Shown piece by piece: positions 9,351 to 18,540 of a stretch of DNA of 64,000 nt (position 1 is the stretch's first letter; the number at the start of each line of letters is the position of its first letter). A program made the position numbers and the translations under genes. Below the pieces are notes generated by a model, which had not been told where the DNA came from, made no database searches, and saw only the letters and a list, made by a program, of their open reading frames with translations. The stretch comes from Marinomonas colpomeniae (GTDB taxonomy: Bacteria; Pseudomonadota; Gammaproteobacteria; Pseudomonadales; Marinomonadaceae), in assembly GCF_014803385.1 (NCBI RefSeq), contig NZ_JACYFC010000002.1, positions 667,696 to 731,695 of the forward strand, given 5' to 3'.

Positions 9351-9971
9351 TTATTTTTGACGTTCTTTCTCGATAAGAAAATCAACTACTTTGTAGATGT
9401 TTGCATTGCCATTTGCTGTCTCAGCTGTCACTAAATACTTACCATTCACGACTAAACCTGGGACACCACGAGCTCCGTATGCACGTATTTTTGCATCAGC
9501 TTGGCTTAAGCGACTATTTACAGCAAACGAATTGTATTGTTTGCGAAATTCGTCTTCACTGACGCCATATTTAACAAAAAAGCTAGCTAATGCATCTTCA
9601 GAGTTTAGATTACGATGCTCAACATGGATAGTATTAAAAATATCTGCGCGCATTTTATCTTCAATGCCAAGTAAATCAGCAACATAAAAAGCTTTTGCAT
9701 GGGCTAGCCAATTACGGCCGAATACAGCAGGTAGAAACTTAAAGTCTACATCGCTTGGTGTGTTTTCTGCCCAAGCGTGAGTGATTGGTTCAAGGCTATA
9801 GCAATGAGGGCAACCATACCAAAAGATTTCTGTCACTTCGACTTTGCTTGGGTCGCTTGTACGAACCGGTGTCTTAATCGTTGTGTAGCCATTACCGTCA
9901 CTATAATCTGCCGCAACAGCGCTAAGTGAGACGAAGAAAGAAAGAATGAAGGCTGAAAACAGCTTTGTCAT
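9351..9971 (-). CDS. dsbA: DsbA, thiol:disulfide interchange protein
   Basis: A 206-residue periplasmic thioredoxin-fold oxidase. The signal peptide covers residues 1-20 (LFSAFILSFFVSLSAVA, cleavage before ADY). The active site is C54-P-H-C57 in WYGCPHC, and the cis-Pro loop is the GVPGLVVNGKY region. It introduces disulfides into exported proteins and is re-oxidised by DsbB, whose gene lies at 20794. The diguanylate cyclase gene follows 16 bp downstream. Confidence 0.95.
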   Translation of the reverse strand: MTKLFSAFILSFFVSLSAVAADYSDGNGYTTIKTPVRTSDPSKVEVTEIFWYGCPHCYSLEPITHAWAENTPSDVDFKFLPAVFGRNWLAHAKAFYVADLLGIEDKMRADIFNTIHVEHRNLNSEDALASFFVKYGVSEDEFRKQYNSFAVNSRLSQADAKIRAYGARGVPGLVVNGKYLVTAETANGNANIYKVVDFLIEKERQK

Positions 9972-10250
9972 GGATTGCTCCTAATTATATTTGCTTAAAG
10001 GTATTCGTACATCATGCACAGAATTACTACAGAATACGATTCCATTAGAGGCTGAAGGTTCTAAATTTTTGATAAGTTTACATAATATTTACATCTCTAT
10101 ATTTATTATTTACCGTTAAATAAGGTCAATTGTTGTGATTGAAGTCGCTTTCTAGGTTTAACATGGCAAATCATCCTGATTGCTGGCATTATATACAGCT
10201 AGCGAAATAAATATTAATGCAAATCTAAATCTACTGATGAATATCAACTT
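9972..10250. promoter_or_regulatory. Divergent intergenic region dsbA / engB
   Basis: A 279-bp AT-rich gap between divergent genes that must carry promoters for both the dsbA-cyclase operon and engB. I see no convincing -35/-10 pair, RNA gene or strong hairpin. The engB start has no clear Shine-Dalgarno. Confidence 0.4.
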
Positions 10251-10895
10251 ATGACCCCTTTTGACTCCATTTTTCAATCCGCACACTTTATTAAAAGTGC
10301 CGAGAAACTCTCACAATGTCCCTTAGACCAAGGTGTCGAAGTCGCATTTGCGGGGCGCTCCAATGCGGGTAAATCCACAGCGTTAAATACACTTACAAAT
10401 CAAAAAAAGCTGGCTCGTACTTCAAAAACACCAGGACGAACTCAGCTAATTAACTGCTTCGGATTGAACATTGAAGATCGCCGTTTGATTGACCTTCCAG
10501 GTTACGGTTTTGCGAAGGTGCCTATTGCTATGAAAAAAGTATGGCAAGCACATATGCAAGATTACCTAATGAATCGTCGCTCTTTAGCAGGTGTTGTTCT
10601 TGTCATGGATATTCGCCATCCTCTAAAAGAATTCGATCAGATGATGTTAGATTGGGCAAAATCCAACGGCATGAAAGTGCATGTGCTACTAACTAAATCA
10701 GACAAACTTAAGCGTGGTCCTGCAAAATCTACTATGTTGGCGGTTCAAAAAACCATTAAGAATTTGGGTGTAGATGGTTCAGTTCAGACCTTTTCGTCTT
10801 TGAGTGGTGATGGTATTGATGACCTTCGAACTAAATTGTCAGAATGGCTAGTGTTTGAAAATCTAGAGCAAATTCCCATATCTCCTAACGCTTAA
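10251..10895 (+). CDS. engB: EngB (YihA/YsxC), ribosome biogenesis GTPase
   Basis: A 214-residue small GTPase with G1 [12 protein letters not shown], the TRTPG-like G2 segment [11 protein letters not shown]3 [10 protein letters not shown], and G4 LTKSDKL. This is the full EngB pattern. It acts in late large-subunit assembly and is usually essential. The start is the ATG at 10251, upstream of which no good Shine-Dalgarno is visible. A perfect hairpin terminator follows. Confidence 0.94.
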   Translation: MTPFDSIFQSAHFIKSAEKLSQCPLDQGVEVAFAGRSNAGKSTALNTLTNQKKLARTSKTPGRTQLINCFGLNIEDRRLIDLPGYGFAKVPIAMKKVWQAHMQDYLMNRRSLAGVVLVMDIRHPLKEFDQMMLDWAKSNGMKVHVLLTKSDKLKRGPAKSTMLAVQKTIKNLGVDGSVQTFSSLSGDGIDDLRTKLSEWLVFENLEQIPISPNA

Positions 10896-10926
10896 TTATA
10901 TTGAATATAATTCGTTGTGAAGATAT

Positions 10927-10964
10927 GACATAAAAAAAGCCTCATGTGAGGCTTTTTTTATGTC
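10927..10964. terminator. Bidirectional terminator engB / gshA
   Basis: A perfect inverted repeat 38 bp long. The stem core GCCTCA/TGAGGC with a TG loop is flanked by seven A on the left and seven T on the right, and the pairing continues outwards through GACAT/ATGTC. It serves both converging genes. Confidence 0.92.
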
Positions 10965-10987
10965 TATGTTTTGGAAGTAAGTGTGAT

Positions 10988-12577
10988 TTATTGAGGCTTT
11001 AAGTAGTCCATTAAAAAAGTATCAAAATCAACGGTGTCAGCGGCTTCAATTTCAGCTTGCTCTAGTAATGACGCTTTTGCTTTTGCAGTGAATTCAGTAA
11101 TCACCTCAGCAGGAAGTGGGCGAGACATCCACTCAGCTTGTTGTTCTTTTGAAACAGAAAGCATAGCATTTTGGAAGCCTTGCTTGGTTTTACAGAGCTC
11201 TAACAACTGAGCTGAAGGTAATTGATCTTCGTTTTTCAGTTTGTTAACTTGAATTTTAACCGCTTCTTTATAAGACTCGTTTCCTGTGTTTTCCGACAAG
11301 AAATTCGCAACTTCAGCTAATTCGGTGAGTACATCCTCTGCTTTAGTGCGAAGTTTAATAGGGCCTTGGCCAAAATCGAAATTCATATCTAAATCGCGAC
11401 CATGTGACGCCACTTCTTGCTGCATTTTTCGTAGTTGGCTACATTCATTCATGTCTAAATGTTCGTCGCCACGCAACATGCAATAGACTAAAAATACATC
11501 AATGAAGTAAAGCGTAGAAGCTTTCATGCCGATGGGTGAGGTTGGGTCTAAATCCATAATGCGGACTTCAATGTATTCCACGCCACGAGACTGCAGCGCA
11601 GCACTTGGGTGTTCACCTGGTTGAGTGACACGCTTAGGTCGAATGTCGCTGTAATACTCATTTTCGATCTGCAACAAGTTACTGTTCAATTGACGATATT
11701 TCCCATCCACTTTCACACCAATGGCTTGATACGCTTGATACGGTGTTTGAAGTGCTTTTTTAACCGTTTTGATGTAAGTGTCGACTTCGTTATAACAAAC
11801 ATACAAATCGGCTTGAGCTTTATTTTGGTAGCCCAAATCACTCATGCGAAGAGAGGTGGCTCTTGGGCCAAACCAGGTTTGTTTGTCTAACTCACTTAAA
11901 ATGCTTGGCTTTTTGGGTAAAAAGCTTTCATCAATAGCAGGCGATGCGCCAAACAATAAAGATAGCATCCAAGAGCTTCGGCGGAAATTACGAATCAAAG
12001 CGAAGTAACTTTCGGACTGAAAGGCCTGTTTTTGAGCTGTGTTTAAGCTGCTTTGACCTTTGTGATTTTCTAAGAAAGACCAGAAGTCAGCATCAAATGA
12101 AAAGTTATAATGCATGCCTGCGATACATTGCATAATACGACCATAACGATTTGATAAACCTTCACGATAAACACGCTTTAGCTTTCCTGTATTGGATTCA
12201 CCATAGTCCGCAATAGGAACATCTTCATTGTTACTTAAATAACAAGGCATACTTGCTGGCCACAAGCATTCATCTTGTTTGTAGATTTCATGGTTAACCA
12301 AGTTATGTACATTCTCAAGTTCTTTTACGACACCTTCAACACTTGGGTGAACCTTGGTGATGAACTCCATCAAAGATTCAGAGTAATCTGTTGTAATTGA
12401 ACTATGCGTAAGCGCTGAGCCTAGGGCTTTAGGATGAGGGGCGTGAGAAATACGGCCTTCTGTTCGACTGACTCGTAGAGCTTCACGCTCAACACCTCTA
12501 TGAAAGGTTAATGCTGCCGAAGGGTCTTGCTGGCAATGATTCCCCAGCGCTTGTAATGCATCTGATAAAGTGGTCAA
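10988..12577 (-). CDS. gshA: GshA, glutamate-cysteine ligase
   Basis: A 529-residue enterobacterial-type glutamate-cysteine ligase, close to the usual 518. The N-terminal FHRGVEREALRVS, DYSESLMEFITKVH and GRIMQCIAGMHYNFSF regions form the ATP- and substrate-binding core. It catalyses the first, rate-limiting step of glutathione synthesis. The start codon is TTG (12575-12577) preceded by AGGA at a good distance, with no nearby Met in the N-terminal domain, so the TTG start is well supported. It is a single gene between two terminator or promoter gaps and is monofunctional: no fused glutathione synthetase domain. Confidence 0.94.
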   Translation of the reverse strand: MTTLSDALQALGNHCQQDPSAALTFHRGVEREALRVSRTEGRISHAPHPKALGSALTHSSITTDYSESLMEFITKVHPSVEGVVKELENVHNLVNHEIYKQDECLWPASMPCYLSNNEDVPIADYGESNTGKLKRVYREGLSNRYGRIMQCIAGMHYNFSFDADFWSFLENHKGQSSLNTAQKQAFQSESYFALIRNFRRSSWMLSLLFGASPAIDESFLPKKPSILSELDKQTWFGPRATSLRMSDLGYQNKAQADLYVCYNEVDTYIKTVKKALQTPYQAYQAIGVKVDGKYRQLNSNLLQIENEYYSDIRPKRVTQPGEHPSAALQSRGVEYIEVRIMDLDPTSPIGMKASTLYFIDVFLVYCMLRGDEHLDMNECSQLRKMQQEVASHGRDLDMNFDFGQGPIKLRTKAEDVLTELAEVANFLSENTGNESYKEAVKIQVNKLKNEDQLPSAQLLELCKTKQGFQNAMLSVSKEQQAEWMSRPLPAEVITEFTAKAKASLLEQAEIEAADTVDFDTFLMDYLKPQ

Positions 12578-12759
12578 GAAGAGTCATCCTTCTATGTTTT
12601 AAAGCACAGTGTTTAAAATAAAGCCCAGTCTAAGATAAAAACCAAGTCCAAAGTAGCGTCGAAGGAAAAAGCTTAATGTAAAAGTAATGCCGAGGATTGT
12701 ACTCGGCAAAACTTACCCTCAGCAAGCGAAGGCTGCCAAGTGCACATTCATTGCAAACT

Positions 12760-13533
12760 CTACAAGCGCATTTCGATACCAGCGTCTGTCATACGTTGTT
12801 TTGCTTCTTGGACAGTGTATTCGCCAAAATGGAAAATGCTGGCAGCCAACACTGCATCTGCTTTACCCTTGATGACGCCATCAACTAAATGGTCTAAATT
12901 ACCAACGCCGCCCGAAGCAATCACAGGAACATGAACGGCTTCGCTTATCGCGCGCGTTACACCAAGATCAAACCCATTTTTTGTCCCATCACGATCCATG
13001 CTGGTTAGTAGAATCTCCCCAGCACCGTATTCGACCATTTTTTTCGCCCATTCAACGGCATCTAAACCAGTAGGCTTACGGCCGCCATGAGTGAATATTT
13101 CCCATTTATCGACCTCACCTTCAGCGCTAACTTTTTTCGCATCAATAGCAACAACAATGCATTGTGAGCCAAAGCGTTCAGCTGCTTCACGAACAAATTC
13201 TGGGTTAAAAACTGCAGCCGTATTAATACCAACCTTATCTGCTCCCGCGTTCAACATGCGGCGAATGTCTTCACAAGTACGAATGCCACCGCCAACAGTA
13301 AGGGGGATAAACACTTGGCTAGCAATGGCTTCGACCATATGAACCGTCGTTGCTCGGTCGTCAGAACTGGCGGTGATATCCAGGAAGGTGATTTCGTCCG
13401 CTCCCTGTTCATCATAGCGTTTTGCTACTTCAACAGGGTCGCCGGCATCACGAATATCAAGGAACTGAACACCTTTTACAACACGGCCATTATCTACATC
13501 AAGACAAGGAATAATTCGTTTTGCTAAACCCAT
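12760..13533 (-). CDS. hisF: HisF, imidazole glycerol phosphate synthase cyclase subunit
   Basis: A 257-residue (beta/alpha)8 barrel with the diagnostic start [20 protein letters not shown], catalytic Asp in PCLDVD, and the phosphate-binding LTVGGGI and VIASGGVG repeats. With HisH it makes IGP and AICAR. The frame extends to a TTG at 13545, but GGAG lies inside that extension and is placed for the ATG at 13533. hisH ends 32 bp upstream. hisA, which usually lies between hisH and hisF, is not here. Confidence 0.96.
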   Translation of the reverse strand: MGLAKRIIPCLDVDNGRVVKGVQFLDIRDAGDPVEVAKRYDEQGADEITFLDITASSDDRATTVHMVEAIASQVFIPLTVGGGIRTCEDIRRMLNAGADKVGINTAAVFNPEFVREAAERFGSQCIVVAIDAKKVSAEGEVDKWEIFTHGGRKPTGLDAVEWAKKMVEYGAGEILLTSMDRDGTKNGFDLGVTRAISEAVHVPVIASGGVGNLDHLVDGVIKGKADAVLAASIFHFGEYTVQEAKQRMTDAGIEMRL

Positions 13534-13565
13534 AAATAGCTCCAAATATTAGTTGTTAAGCGCAT

Positions 13566-14228
13566 TTAAGGCTTGCCATCCCACTGGATGAAGTTTTTGT
13601 AAAGTTGAAGGCCGTCTTTATGGCTTTTTTCTGGATGAAATTGAACAGCAAAAACATTGTCACGGGCCAACGCTACACAGAAATTTAAACCATAATCACA
13701 GGTGCCCGCTATTTCTTCTTTGTTCTCTGGCACAACATAAAAGCTGTGTACAAAATAGAAGCGCGCATTGTCTGGGATGTTAGCCCAAAGTGGGTGCTTG
13801 ATGGTTTGCTTGACTTGATTCCAGCCCATGTGAGGCACTTTTAACTTACTGCCATCATAGTCTTTATGTTTCTCACCAAAGAAAAGGGCGTTGCCTTGAA
13901 AATGGTTCAAGCAATCCACTCCCTTACTTTCTTCACTGTGAGACATTAAAGCTTGGATACCTACACAAATAGCCAAAAATGGTTTTTCAGCCATGGCTTT
14001 ACGTATGCTTGGGACTAAGCCTGCGTTATACATTTCACCAACACAATCACGGATGGCGCCAACGCCAGGAAGTAATACTCGGTCGGCAGCATCAATAACC
14101 GCTGGGTCACTGGTAACGACAACGGTAATATTATCATCAGCAACGTGTTCAAGCGCTTTAGCAACCGAATGAAGGTTGCCCATGCCATAATCAATAACGG
14201 CTACGGTGGATTTTTTAATTTCGCTCAT
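13566..14228 (-). CDS. hisH: HisH, imidazole glycerol phosphate synthase glutamine amidotransferase subunit
   Basis: A 220-residue class I glutamine amidotransferase. The N-terminus [14 protein letters not shown], the nucleophile Cys in [11 protein letters not shown], and the [10 protein letters not shown] segment supplying His and Glu of the triad identify HisH. It supplies ammonia to HisF. It sits between hisB (68 bp upstream) and hisF. Confidence 0.95.
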   Translation of the reverse strand: MSEIKKSTVAVIDYGMGNLHSVAKALEHVADDNITVVVTSDPAVIDAADRVLLPGVGAIRDCVGEMYNAGLVPSIRKAMAEKPFLAICVGIQALMSHSEESKGVDCLNHFQGNALFFGEKHKDYDGSKLKVPHMGWNQVKQTIKHPLWANIPDNARFYFVHSFYVVPENKEEIAGTCDYGLNFCVALARDNVFAVQFHPEKSHKDGLQLYKNFIQWDGKP

Positions 14229-14296
14229 ATGTATTCAACTTTTACTGAACTTATATTGGGTCTTAAATGTTGCTCTTTGCTGCGAGATACAAAAGA

Positions 14297-14890
14297 CTAT
14301 AAGGAGCCCTTAGTAGAAGGCATTTGACCAGCCATACGTTCATCAACTTCTAGTGCCATACGTAGTGCACGACCAAAAGCCTTGAAAATGGTTTCGGCTT
14401 GGTGATGTGTGTTTTTGCCGCGCAGATTGTCTAAATGCAAAGTCACTTTCGCGTGATTGATAAAACCGTGGAAGAATTCAGAAAACAAATCTACGTCAAA
14501 CCCACCAACTGAACCACGTGTGAAAGGTACGTGCATTTCTAACCCTGGACGGCCAGAAAAATCGATAACAACACGAGACAGCGCTTCATCTAGAGGAACA
14601 TAGGCGTGGCCATAACGTTTGATGCCTTTTTTGTCGCCTACTGCAATATCAAAAGCTTGACCTAGAGTTATGCCTAAATCTTCTACTGTATGGTGTGCAT
14701 CGATATGGAGGTCGCCAACAGCATGAATATCGAAGTCAATTAAGCCATGACGTGCAACTTGTTCGAGCATATGGTCAAGGAAAGGGACACCAGTGAAACA
14801 GTTAAATTTACCTGTACCATCTAAATTGATAGTTACCTTGATCTGAGTTTCAAGCGTATTACGCTCTACACTAGCAATGCGGTCGGACAT
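14297..14890 (-). CDS. hisB: HisB, imidazoleglycerol-phosphate dehydratase
   Basis: A 197-residue monofunctional dehydratase with the two duplicated metal-binding motifs [16 protein letters not shown] (IDAHHTVED) and [12 protein letters not shown] ([10 protein letters not shown]). It lacks the histidinol-phosphatase domain of the E. coli bifunctional HisB. The frame could start at 14917, but ATG at 14890 has GGAG about 10 nt upstream and matches the family start ([11 protein letters not shown]). First gene of the hisB-hisH-hisF group. Confidence 0.95.
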   Translation of the reverse strand: MSDRIASVERNTLETQIKVTINLDGTGKFNCFTGVPFLDHMLEQVARHGLIDFDIHAVGDLHIDAHHTVEDLGITLGQAFDIAVGDKKGIKRYGHAYVPLDEALSRVVIDFSGRPGLEMHVPFTRGSVGGFDVDLFSEFFHGFINHAKVTLHLDNLRGKNTHHQAETIFKAFGRALRMALEVDERMAGQMPSTKGSL

Positions 14891-15215
14891 TGATTGGTTT
14901 CTCCACGGTAATTGCAACGATAAAGTCGCTGCTTTTTAAGACATAAGTCGCCTATTATAGAACGTGGGCTCTCAGGCTTCTATGGTTTGGCTATGTGTTT
15001 TTCATGAGTTGTATCTATTGGATCGATAAACCTTAGCTTCGAATGCTATGATAACGCTATCAGATTTTTGTTTTTGCACGCTTTTAGCATAAGTATCTAA
15101 AATTATTAAGGTTGTTTTAAAGTAAAATAACTTTATCCAGAAGTAATAACATGTTCATGTGTGGCGCTTTATAGCGTTATTTATTACAAGGTTTATATTT
15201 TATAAGGAGTTCGTC
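14891..15215. promoter_or_regulatory. Divergent intergenic region hisB / asmA
   Basis: A 325-bp gap between divergent genes; it should hold promoters for the his genes and asmA. The 10-mer ATAACGCTAT (15051-15060) recurs as its reverse complement ATAGCGTTAT (15171-15180), which could be chance. I see no his leader peptide, RNA gene or ORF. Confidence 0.35.
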
Positions 15216-17420
15216 ATGGTTTGGATAAAGCGATTGTCATTGTTGGTTGTAGGATTGATAGCCTTGCTCGCAGTGCTGTTGATATCAGTTGTTTTATTTG
15301 TAAATCCCAATAATTTTAAAGACGAATTGAAAGCTGTCGCTTTAGATAAGGCGAATGTGAATTTGCGATTAGACGGAGACATACAATGGTCTTTCTTTCC
15401 TTGGCTTGGTTTGGAACTTGAAGATATAGGGGTGGCGCTTGGTTCTGACGCTGAAATTTTGCAATTTGATCGGGCTGAATTTGGTCTAGCTATCATGCCG
15501 TTATTTGAACGAAAAATTCAGGTCGATAAAGTTAATCTTGTTAATTTAAAAGCCAGTTTAAATAAAGATGCGAATGGGCAAGGTAATTGGCAGCTAGAAT
15601 TGCCTGAAAAAAATGGTTCGACAGTGACAAAACAAACTGTGACAGCTACAGCTGCAGCCGTTGTTAGCGACACAGAAAGTTCGTCATCGACTCCTGTTAT
15701 ACCAAATCTACAGCTTGCTGAGTTGCGAATTGAGAATGCACAAGTTATTTACCGTGATGAACAAGCCGATCAGCTTATTAATGCGACCCTAGATGTTCGA
15801 TTAAACGATGTACAGTGGGACAAAGCTTGGCCGATGGCGATGGACATCGCATTTACTCAAAGTGATCTACAAGGCAATTCTCCTATAAAAGCAAATGCTA
15901 CATTGAACGCGAACTTATCTGTGTTTCCAGAGCGAGAATATTTATCACTAGATGCCTTAGTGTTATCAGGGTCATTAGAGAGCGACCTTCTTCCAGCTAG
16001 CCCACTTGAAGGTAAGTTAAGTGCTATAAAAGTAGATGTTGATTTGCCTCAAGAAAATCTTTTAATTGAAGGTCTTACGCTTAGTGCCTTGGATATGAAT
16101 CTTGACGCTAGAATTCAGGCGTATCAAATGTTGAGTGAACCTGAATTTTTAGCGGTACTATCGTTAGGTGAATTTAATCCTAGAGAAGTAATGGAGCGCT
16201 TAAATATCACATTGCCTGATATGTCAGATAATACTGCTCTTACAAAAATTCAAGCTAATATTTCCTTAGAAGGTAATATGAAGACGATTACTGCACAGCC
16301 TATTTCTTTGGTAATGGATGATACCAAAATAGAAGCGAATGCTGTGTTGGGCTTATCTCCATTGCGTTGGGATGTGCGAATTGCAGGAGCAGATTTAAAC
16401 CTAGATCGTTATTTACCAACCCCAGTTGAATCTAAAGAAGGTGATGCTGAGGTTGCGTCAAATGATAAGACCACTACGGAGGCTTTAGAAGAAGGAGACT
16501 TATTTCCTGTCGAGCTTATTCGTGGCTTGAATGGGCATGTCGGTGTTTTGTTTGAAAACCTAATTGTTAAAAACTTAAAAATCGACAAAATAGAGTTTGA
16601 CTCTACTCAGTCCAATGGTCTGGTTAAAGTATCGCCATTAAAAGCGTCTTTATACGAAGGTAATGTGGCTTCAACTGTAAGTTTAGACGTTCGTGGTAAT
16701 ACGCCTTTAATTAACGTAGTACCGTCTATAGATGGCGTACAGATTCAGCCATTGCTTGTTGATTTTATGGATATGGACAACATTTCAGGCGCCACCTTTT
16801 TGAATGGGGAATTATCTACCAAAGGAAATCAAGTGGATGATTTGATGGCTTCTCTGCAAGGGGATCTTTTGGTTGATATCCGAAATGGTGCCTTAGAAGG
16901 GACAAGCTTAACCAAGTCTGTATGTACTGGAGTTACGACGTTGCGTGGTGAAGCAATGGACGATAGTAAATTTGGTGAAAATACACCGTTTGAAACCATG
17001 CGTTTCCCTGCACACATTGTCGATGGTCAAGTTTCTACACCAGGTTTAACCATCAACTCTGTGGGTCTTCAAGTTACTGGTAATGGTGTAGTGTCTCTAA
17101 CAGAGTCGTCTTTAGATTATCAAGCGAATGTGAGTTTTCCAGGAAGTGCTCTTGATGATGCTTGCCAGGTAGATGAAGATGTTGCCAACTTGACCTTTCC
17201 TATTTTATGTAAAGGCTTATTTAGTGCTGACCCAGCAGGCTTATGTCGTCCTGACTTTAAAGGTTTTACTGGGGTGTTTTCAGACCAAGCGAAAGCTAAA
17301 CTTAAGGTGAAAGCAGATGCAGAAAAAGCACGCCTTAAAGCTGAATTCGACGCTAAAAAAGAAGCGGAAGAAGAAAGGCTTAAAGAAAAGCTTAAAAGTA
17401 AATTGAAAGACTTGTTTTAA
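15216..17420 (+). CDS. asmA: AsmA family envelope protein
   Basis: A 734-residue AsmA-type protein. One N-terminal membrane anchor (about residues 5-30) precedes a long beta-rich periplasmic region. The early KVNLVNLKASLNKDANGQGNW and late GNGVVSLTESSLDYQANVSF segments are typical of AsmA repeats. The tail ends in a Lys/Glu/Ala-rich helix. AsmA-like proteins are implicated in envelope lipid traffic. The ATG at 15216 has AAGGAG at 15204-15209. It comes before mutY by 49 bp, an arrangement common in marine gammaproteobacteria. The exact AsmA paralogue cannot be fixed from sequence alone. Confidence 0.86.
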   Translation: MVWIKRLSLLVVGLIALLAVLLISVVLFVNPNNFKDELKAVALDKANVNLRLDGDIQWSFFPWLGLELEDIGVALGSDAEILQFDRAEFGLAIMPLFERKIQVDKVNLVNLKASLNKDANGQGNWQLELPEKNGSTVTKQTVTATAAAVVSDTESSSSTPVIPNLQLAELRIENAQVIYRDEQADQLINATLDVRLNDVQWDKAWPMAMDIAFTQSDLQGNSPIKANATLNANLSVFPEREYLSLDALVLSGSLESDLLPASPLEGKLSAIKVDVDLPQENLLIEGLTLSALDMNLDARIQAYQMLSEPEFLAVLSLGEFNPREVMERLNITLPDMSDNTALTKIQANISLEGNMKTITAQPISLVMDDTKIEANAVLGLSPLRWDVRIAGADLNLDRYLPTPVESKEGDAEVASNDKTTTEALEEGDLFPVELIRGLNGHVGVLFENLIVKNLKIDKIEFDSTQSNGLVKVSPLKASLYEGNVASTVSLDVRGNTPLINVVPSIDGVQIQPLLVDFMDMDNISGATFLNGELSTKGNQVDDLMASLQGDLLVDIRNGALEGTSLTKSVCTGVTTLRGEAMDDSKFGENTPFETMRFPAHIVDGQVSTPGLTINSVGLQVTGNGVVSLTESSLDYQANVSFPGSALDDACQVDEDVANLTFPILCKGLFSADPAGLCRPDFKGFTGVFSDQAKAKLKVKADAEKARLKAEFDAKKEAEEERLKEKLKSKLKDLF

Positions 17421-17441
17421 TCAATTATCGATTAAAACAAG
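17411..17441. repeat. Perfect inverted repeat over the asmA stop codon
   Basis: CTTGTTTTAATC (17411-17422) pairs perfectly with GATTAAAACAAG (17430-17441) around a 7-nt loop, covering the asmA stop. No T run follows, so it is more likely an mRNA 3' stabiliser or pause site than a factor-independent terminator; mutY begins 28 bp later. Confidence 0.5.
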
Positions 17442-17469
17442 CTATATAAAAGAGTAATGTGAGAGATTA

Positions 17470-18519
17470 ATGCAGCCAGTTGAAAATTTTGCGCCCCGTG
17501 TTCTAGCGTGGTTTGATGAGCACGGGCGTAAAAGCTTACCTTGGCAAGAAAACAAAACGCCATATCGAGTGTGGATTTCTGAAATCATGTTGCAGCAAAC
17601 GCAAGTAACGACGGTAATCCCTTATTATCGTAAGTTTATGGCGTCATTTCCGACAGTAGAAGCGTTGGCAAATGCAGAACAGGATGATGTGTTGGCCCAT
17701 TGGAGCGGACTAGGCTATTACGCTCGGGCTCGTAACATGCATAAAGCTGCGAAAATGCTGGTTGATGAGCTTGATAGTGAGTTCCCAAAAACTGTTGAGG
17801 GAGTGTGTGAACTATCAGGTATTGGTCGCTCTACAGCGGCGGCGATATTGTCTATTTCTCGCGGTGTTCAAGCGGCAATTTTAGATGGTAATGTGAAACG
17901 TGTCTTAGCGCGTTTTCATGCTGTACCCGTTTGGCCAGGTGAAAAAAAAACTGAATATGCTATGTGGAATTTAGCGGAAAGCTATATGCCAAGTGAGCGT
18001 TGTGGTGACTACACTCAAGCTATGATGGATCTAGGGGCGACGCTCTGCACTCGTTCTAAACCTCAGTGTTTAATCTGTCCATTAGAAAGTGATTGCCAAG
18101 GTCGGCTCACTGAAGACCCAACTCAATTCCCTATTCGAAAACCTAAGAAAGCGGCAAAACCAGTAAAAAGCATTCAACTGCTTATATTGATGAATCAACA
18201 GGGGCAATTACTATTGGAGAAGCGCCCGCAGACTGGAATTTGGGGTGGTCTATGGAGCTTGCCAGAATTGGCATCAGAAGAGTCTGTCGTTTTGCATATA
18301 GAGCAACGTTTTGCGACTCAAGTCTCATCTGTCACACTCTTGTCATCTTTTCGGCATACGTTTAGTCATTACCATTTAGATATTTCACCAAGCCAAATTC
18401 AAATCTCAGATATGCAGTTGGTTATGGAGGGTGATAAATATCAATGGTTTGATCAGCAAGATGCATTAAAAGTAGGTCTGCCTGCACCGGTTCGAAGTCT
18501 CTTGGAAAAAATACGTTAG
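17470..18519 (+). CDS. mutY: MutY, A/G-specific adenine glycosylase
   Basis: A 349-residue helix-hairpin-helix glycosylase. It shows SEIMLQQTQV with the catalytic Glu, LSGIGRSTAAAI as the HhH loop, the catalytic Asp in GDYTQAMMDLGA, and a 4Fe-4S loop with Cys spacing C-x6-C-x2-C-x5-C. A Nudix-like domain that recognises 8-oxoG follows. It removes adenine mispaired with oxidised guanine. In many gammaproteobacteria yggX follows directly; here chrA lies between. Confidence 0.96.
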   Translation: MQPVENFAPRVLAWFDEHGRKSLPWQENKTPYRVWISEIMLQQTQVTTVIPYYRKFMASFPTVEALANAEQDDVLAHWSGLGYYARARNMHKAAKMLVDELDSEFPKTVEGVCELSGIGRSTAAAILSISRGVQAAILDGNVKRVLARFHAVPVWPGEKKTEYAMWNLAESYMPSERCGDYTQAMMDLGATLCTRSKPQCLICPLESDCQGRLTEDPTQFPIRKPKKAAKPVKSIQLLILMNQQGQLLLEKRPQTGIWGGLWSLPELASEESVVLHIEQRFATQVSSVTLLSSFRHTFSHYHLDISPSQIQISDMQLVMEGDKYQWFDQQDALKVGLPAPVRSLLEKIR

Positions 18520-18540
18520 CTACATGAGTTGGAAATAATA

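Noticed and set aside
12687..12934. Three overlapping + strand ORFs of about 60 codons at the end of hisF
   Set aside because: They are antisense to the hisF coding sequence or run into its 3' gap, without Shine-Dalgarno sites or a known pattern.
15051..15180. ATAACGCTAT and its reverse complement in the hisB/asmA gap as a regulator site pair
   Set aside because: Only 10 bp, 110 bp apart, and not tied to any known regulator; could be chance.
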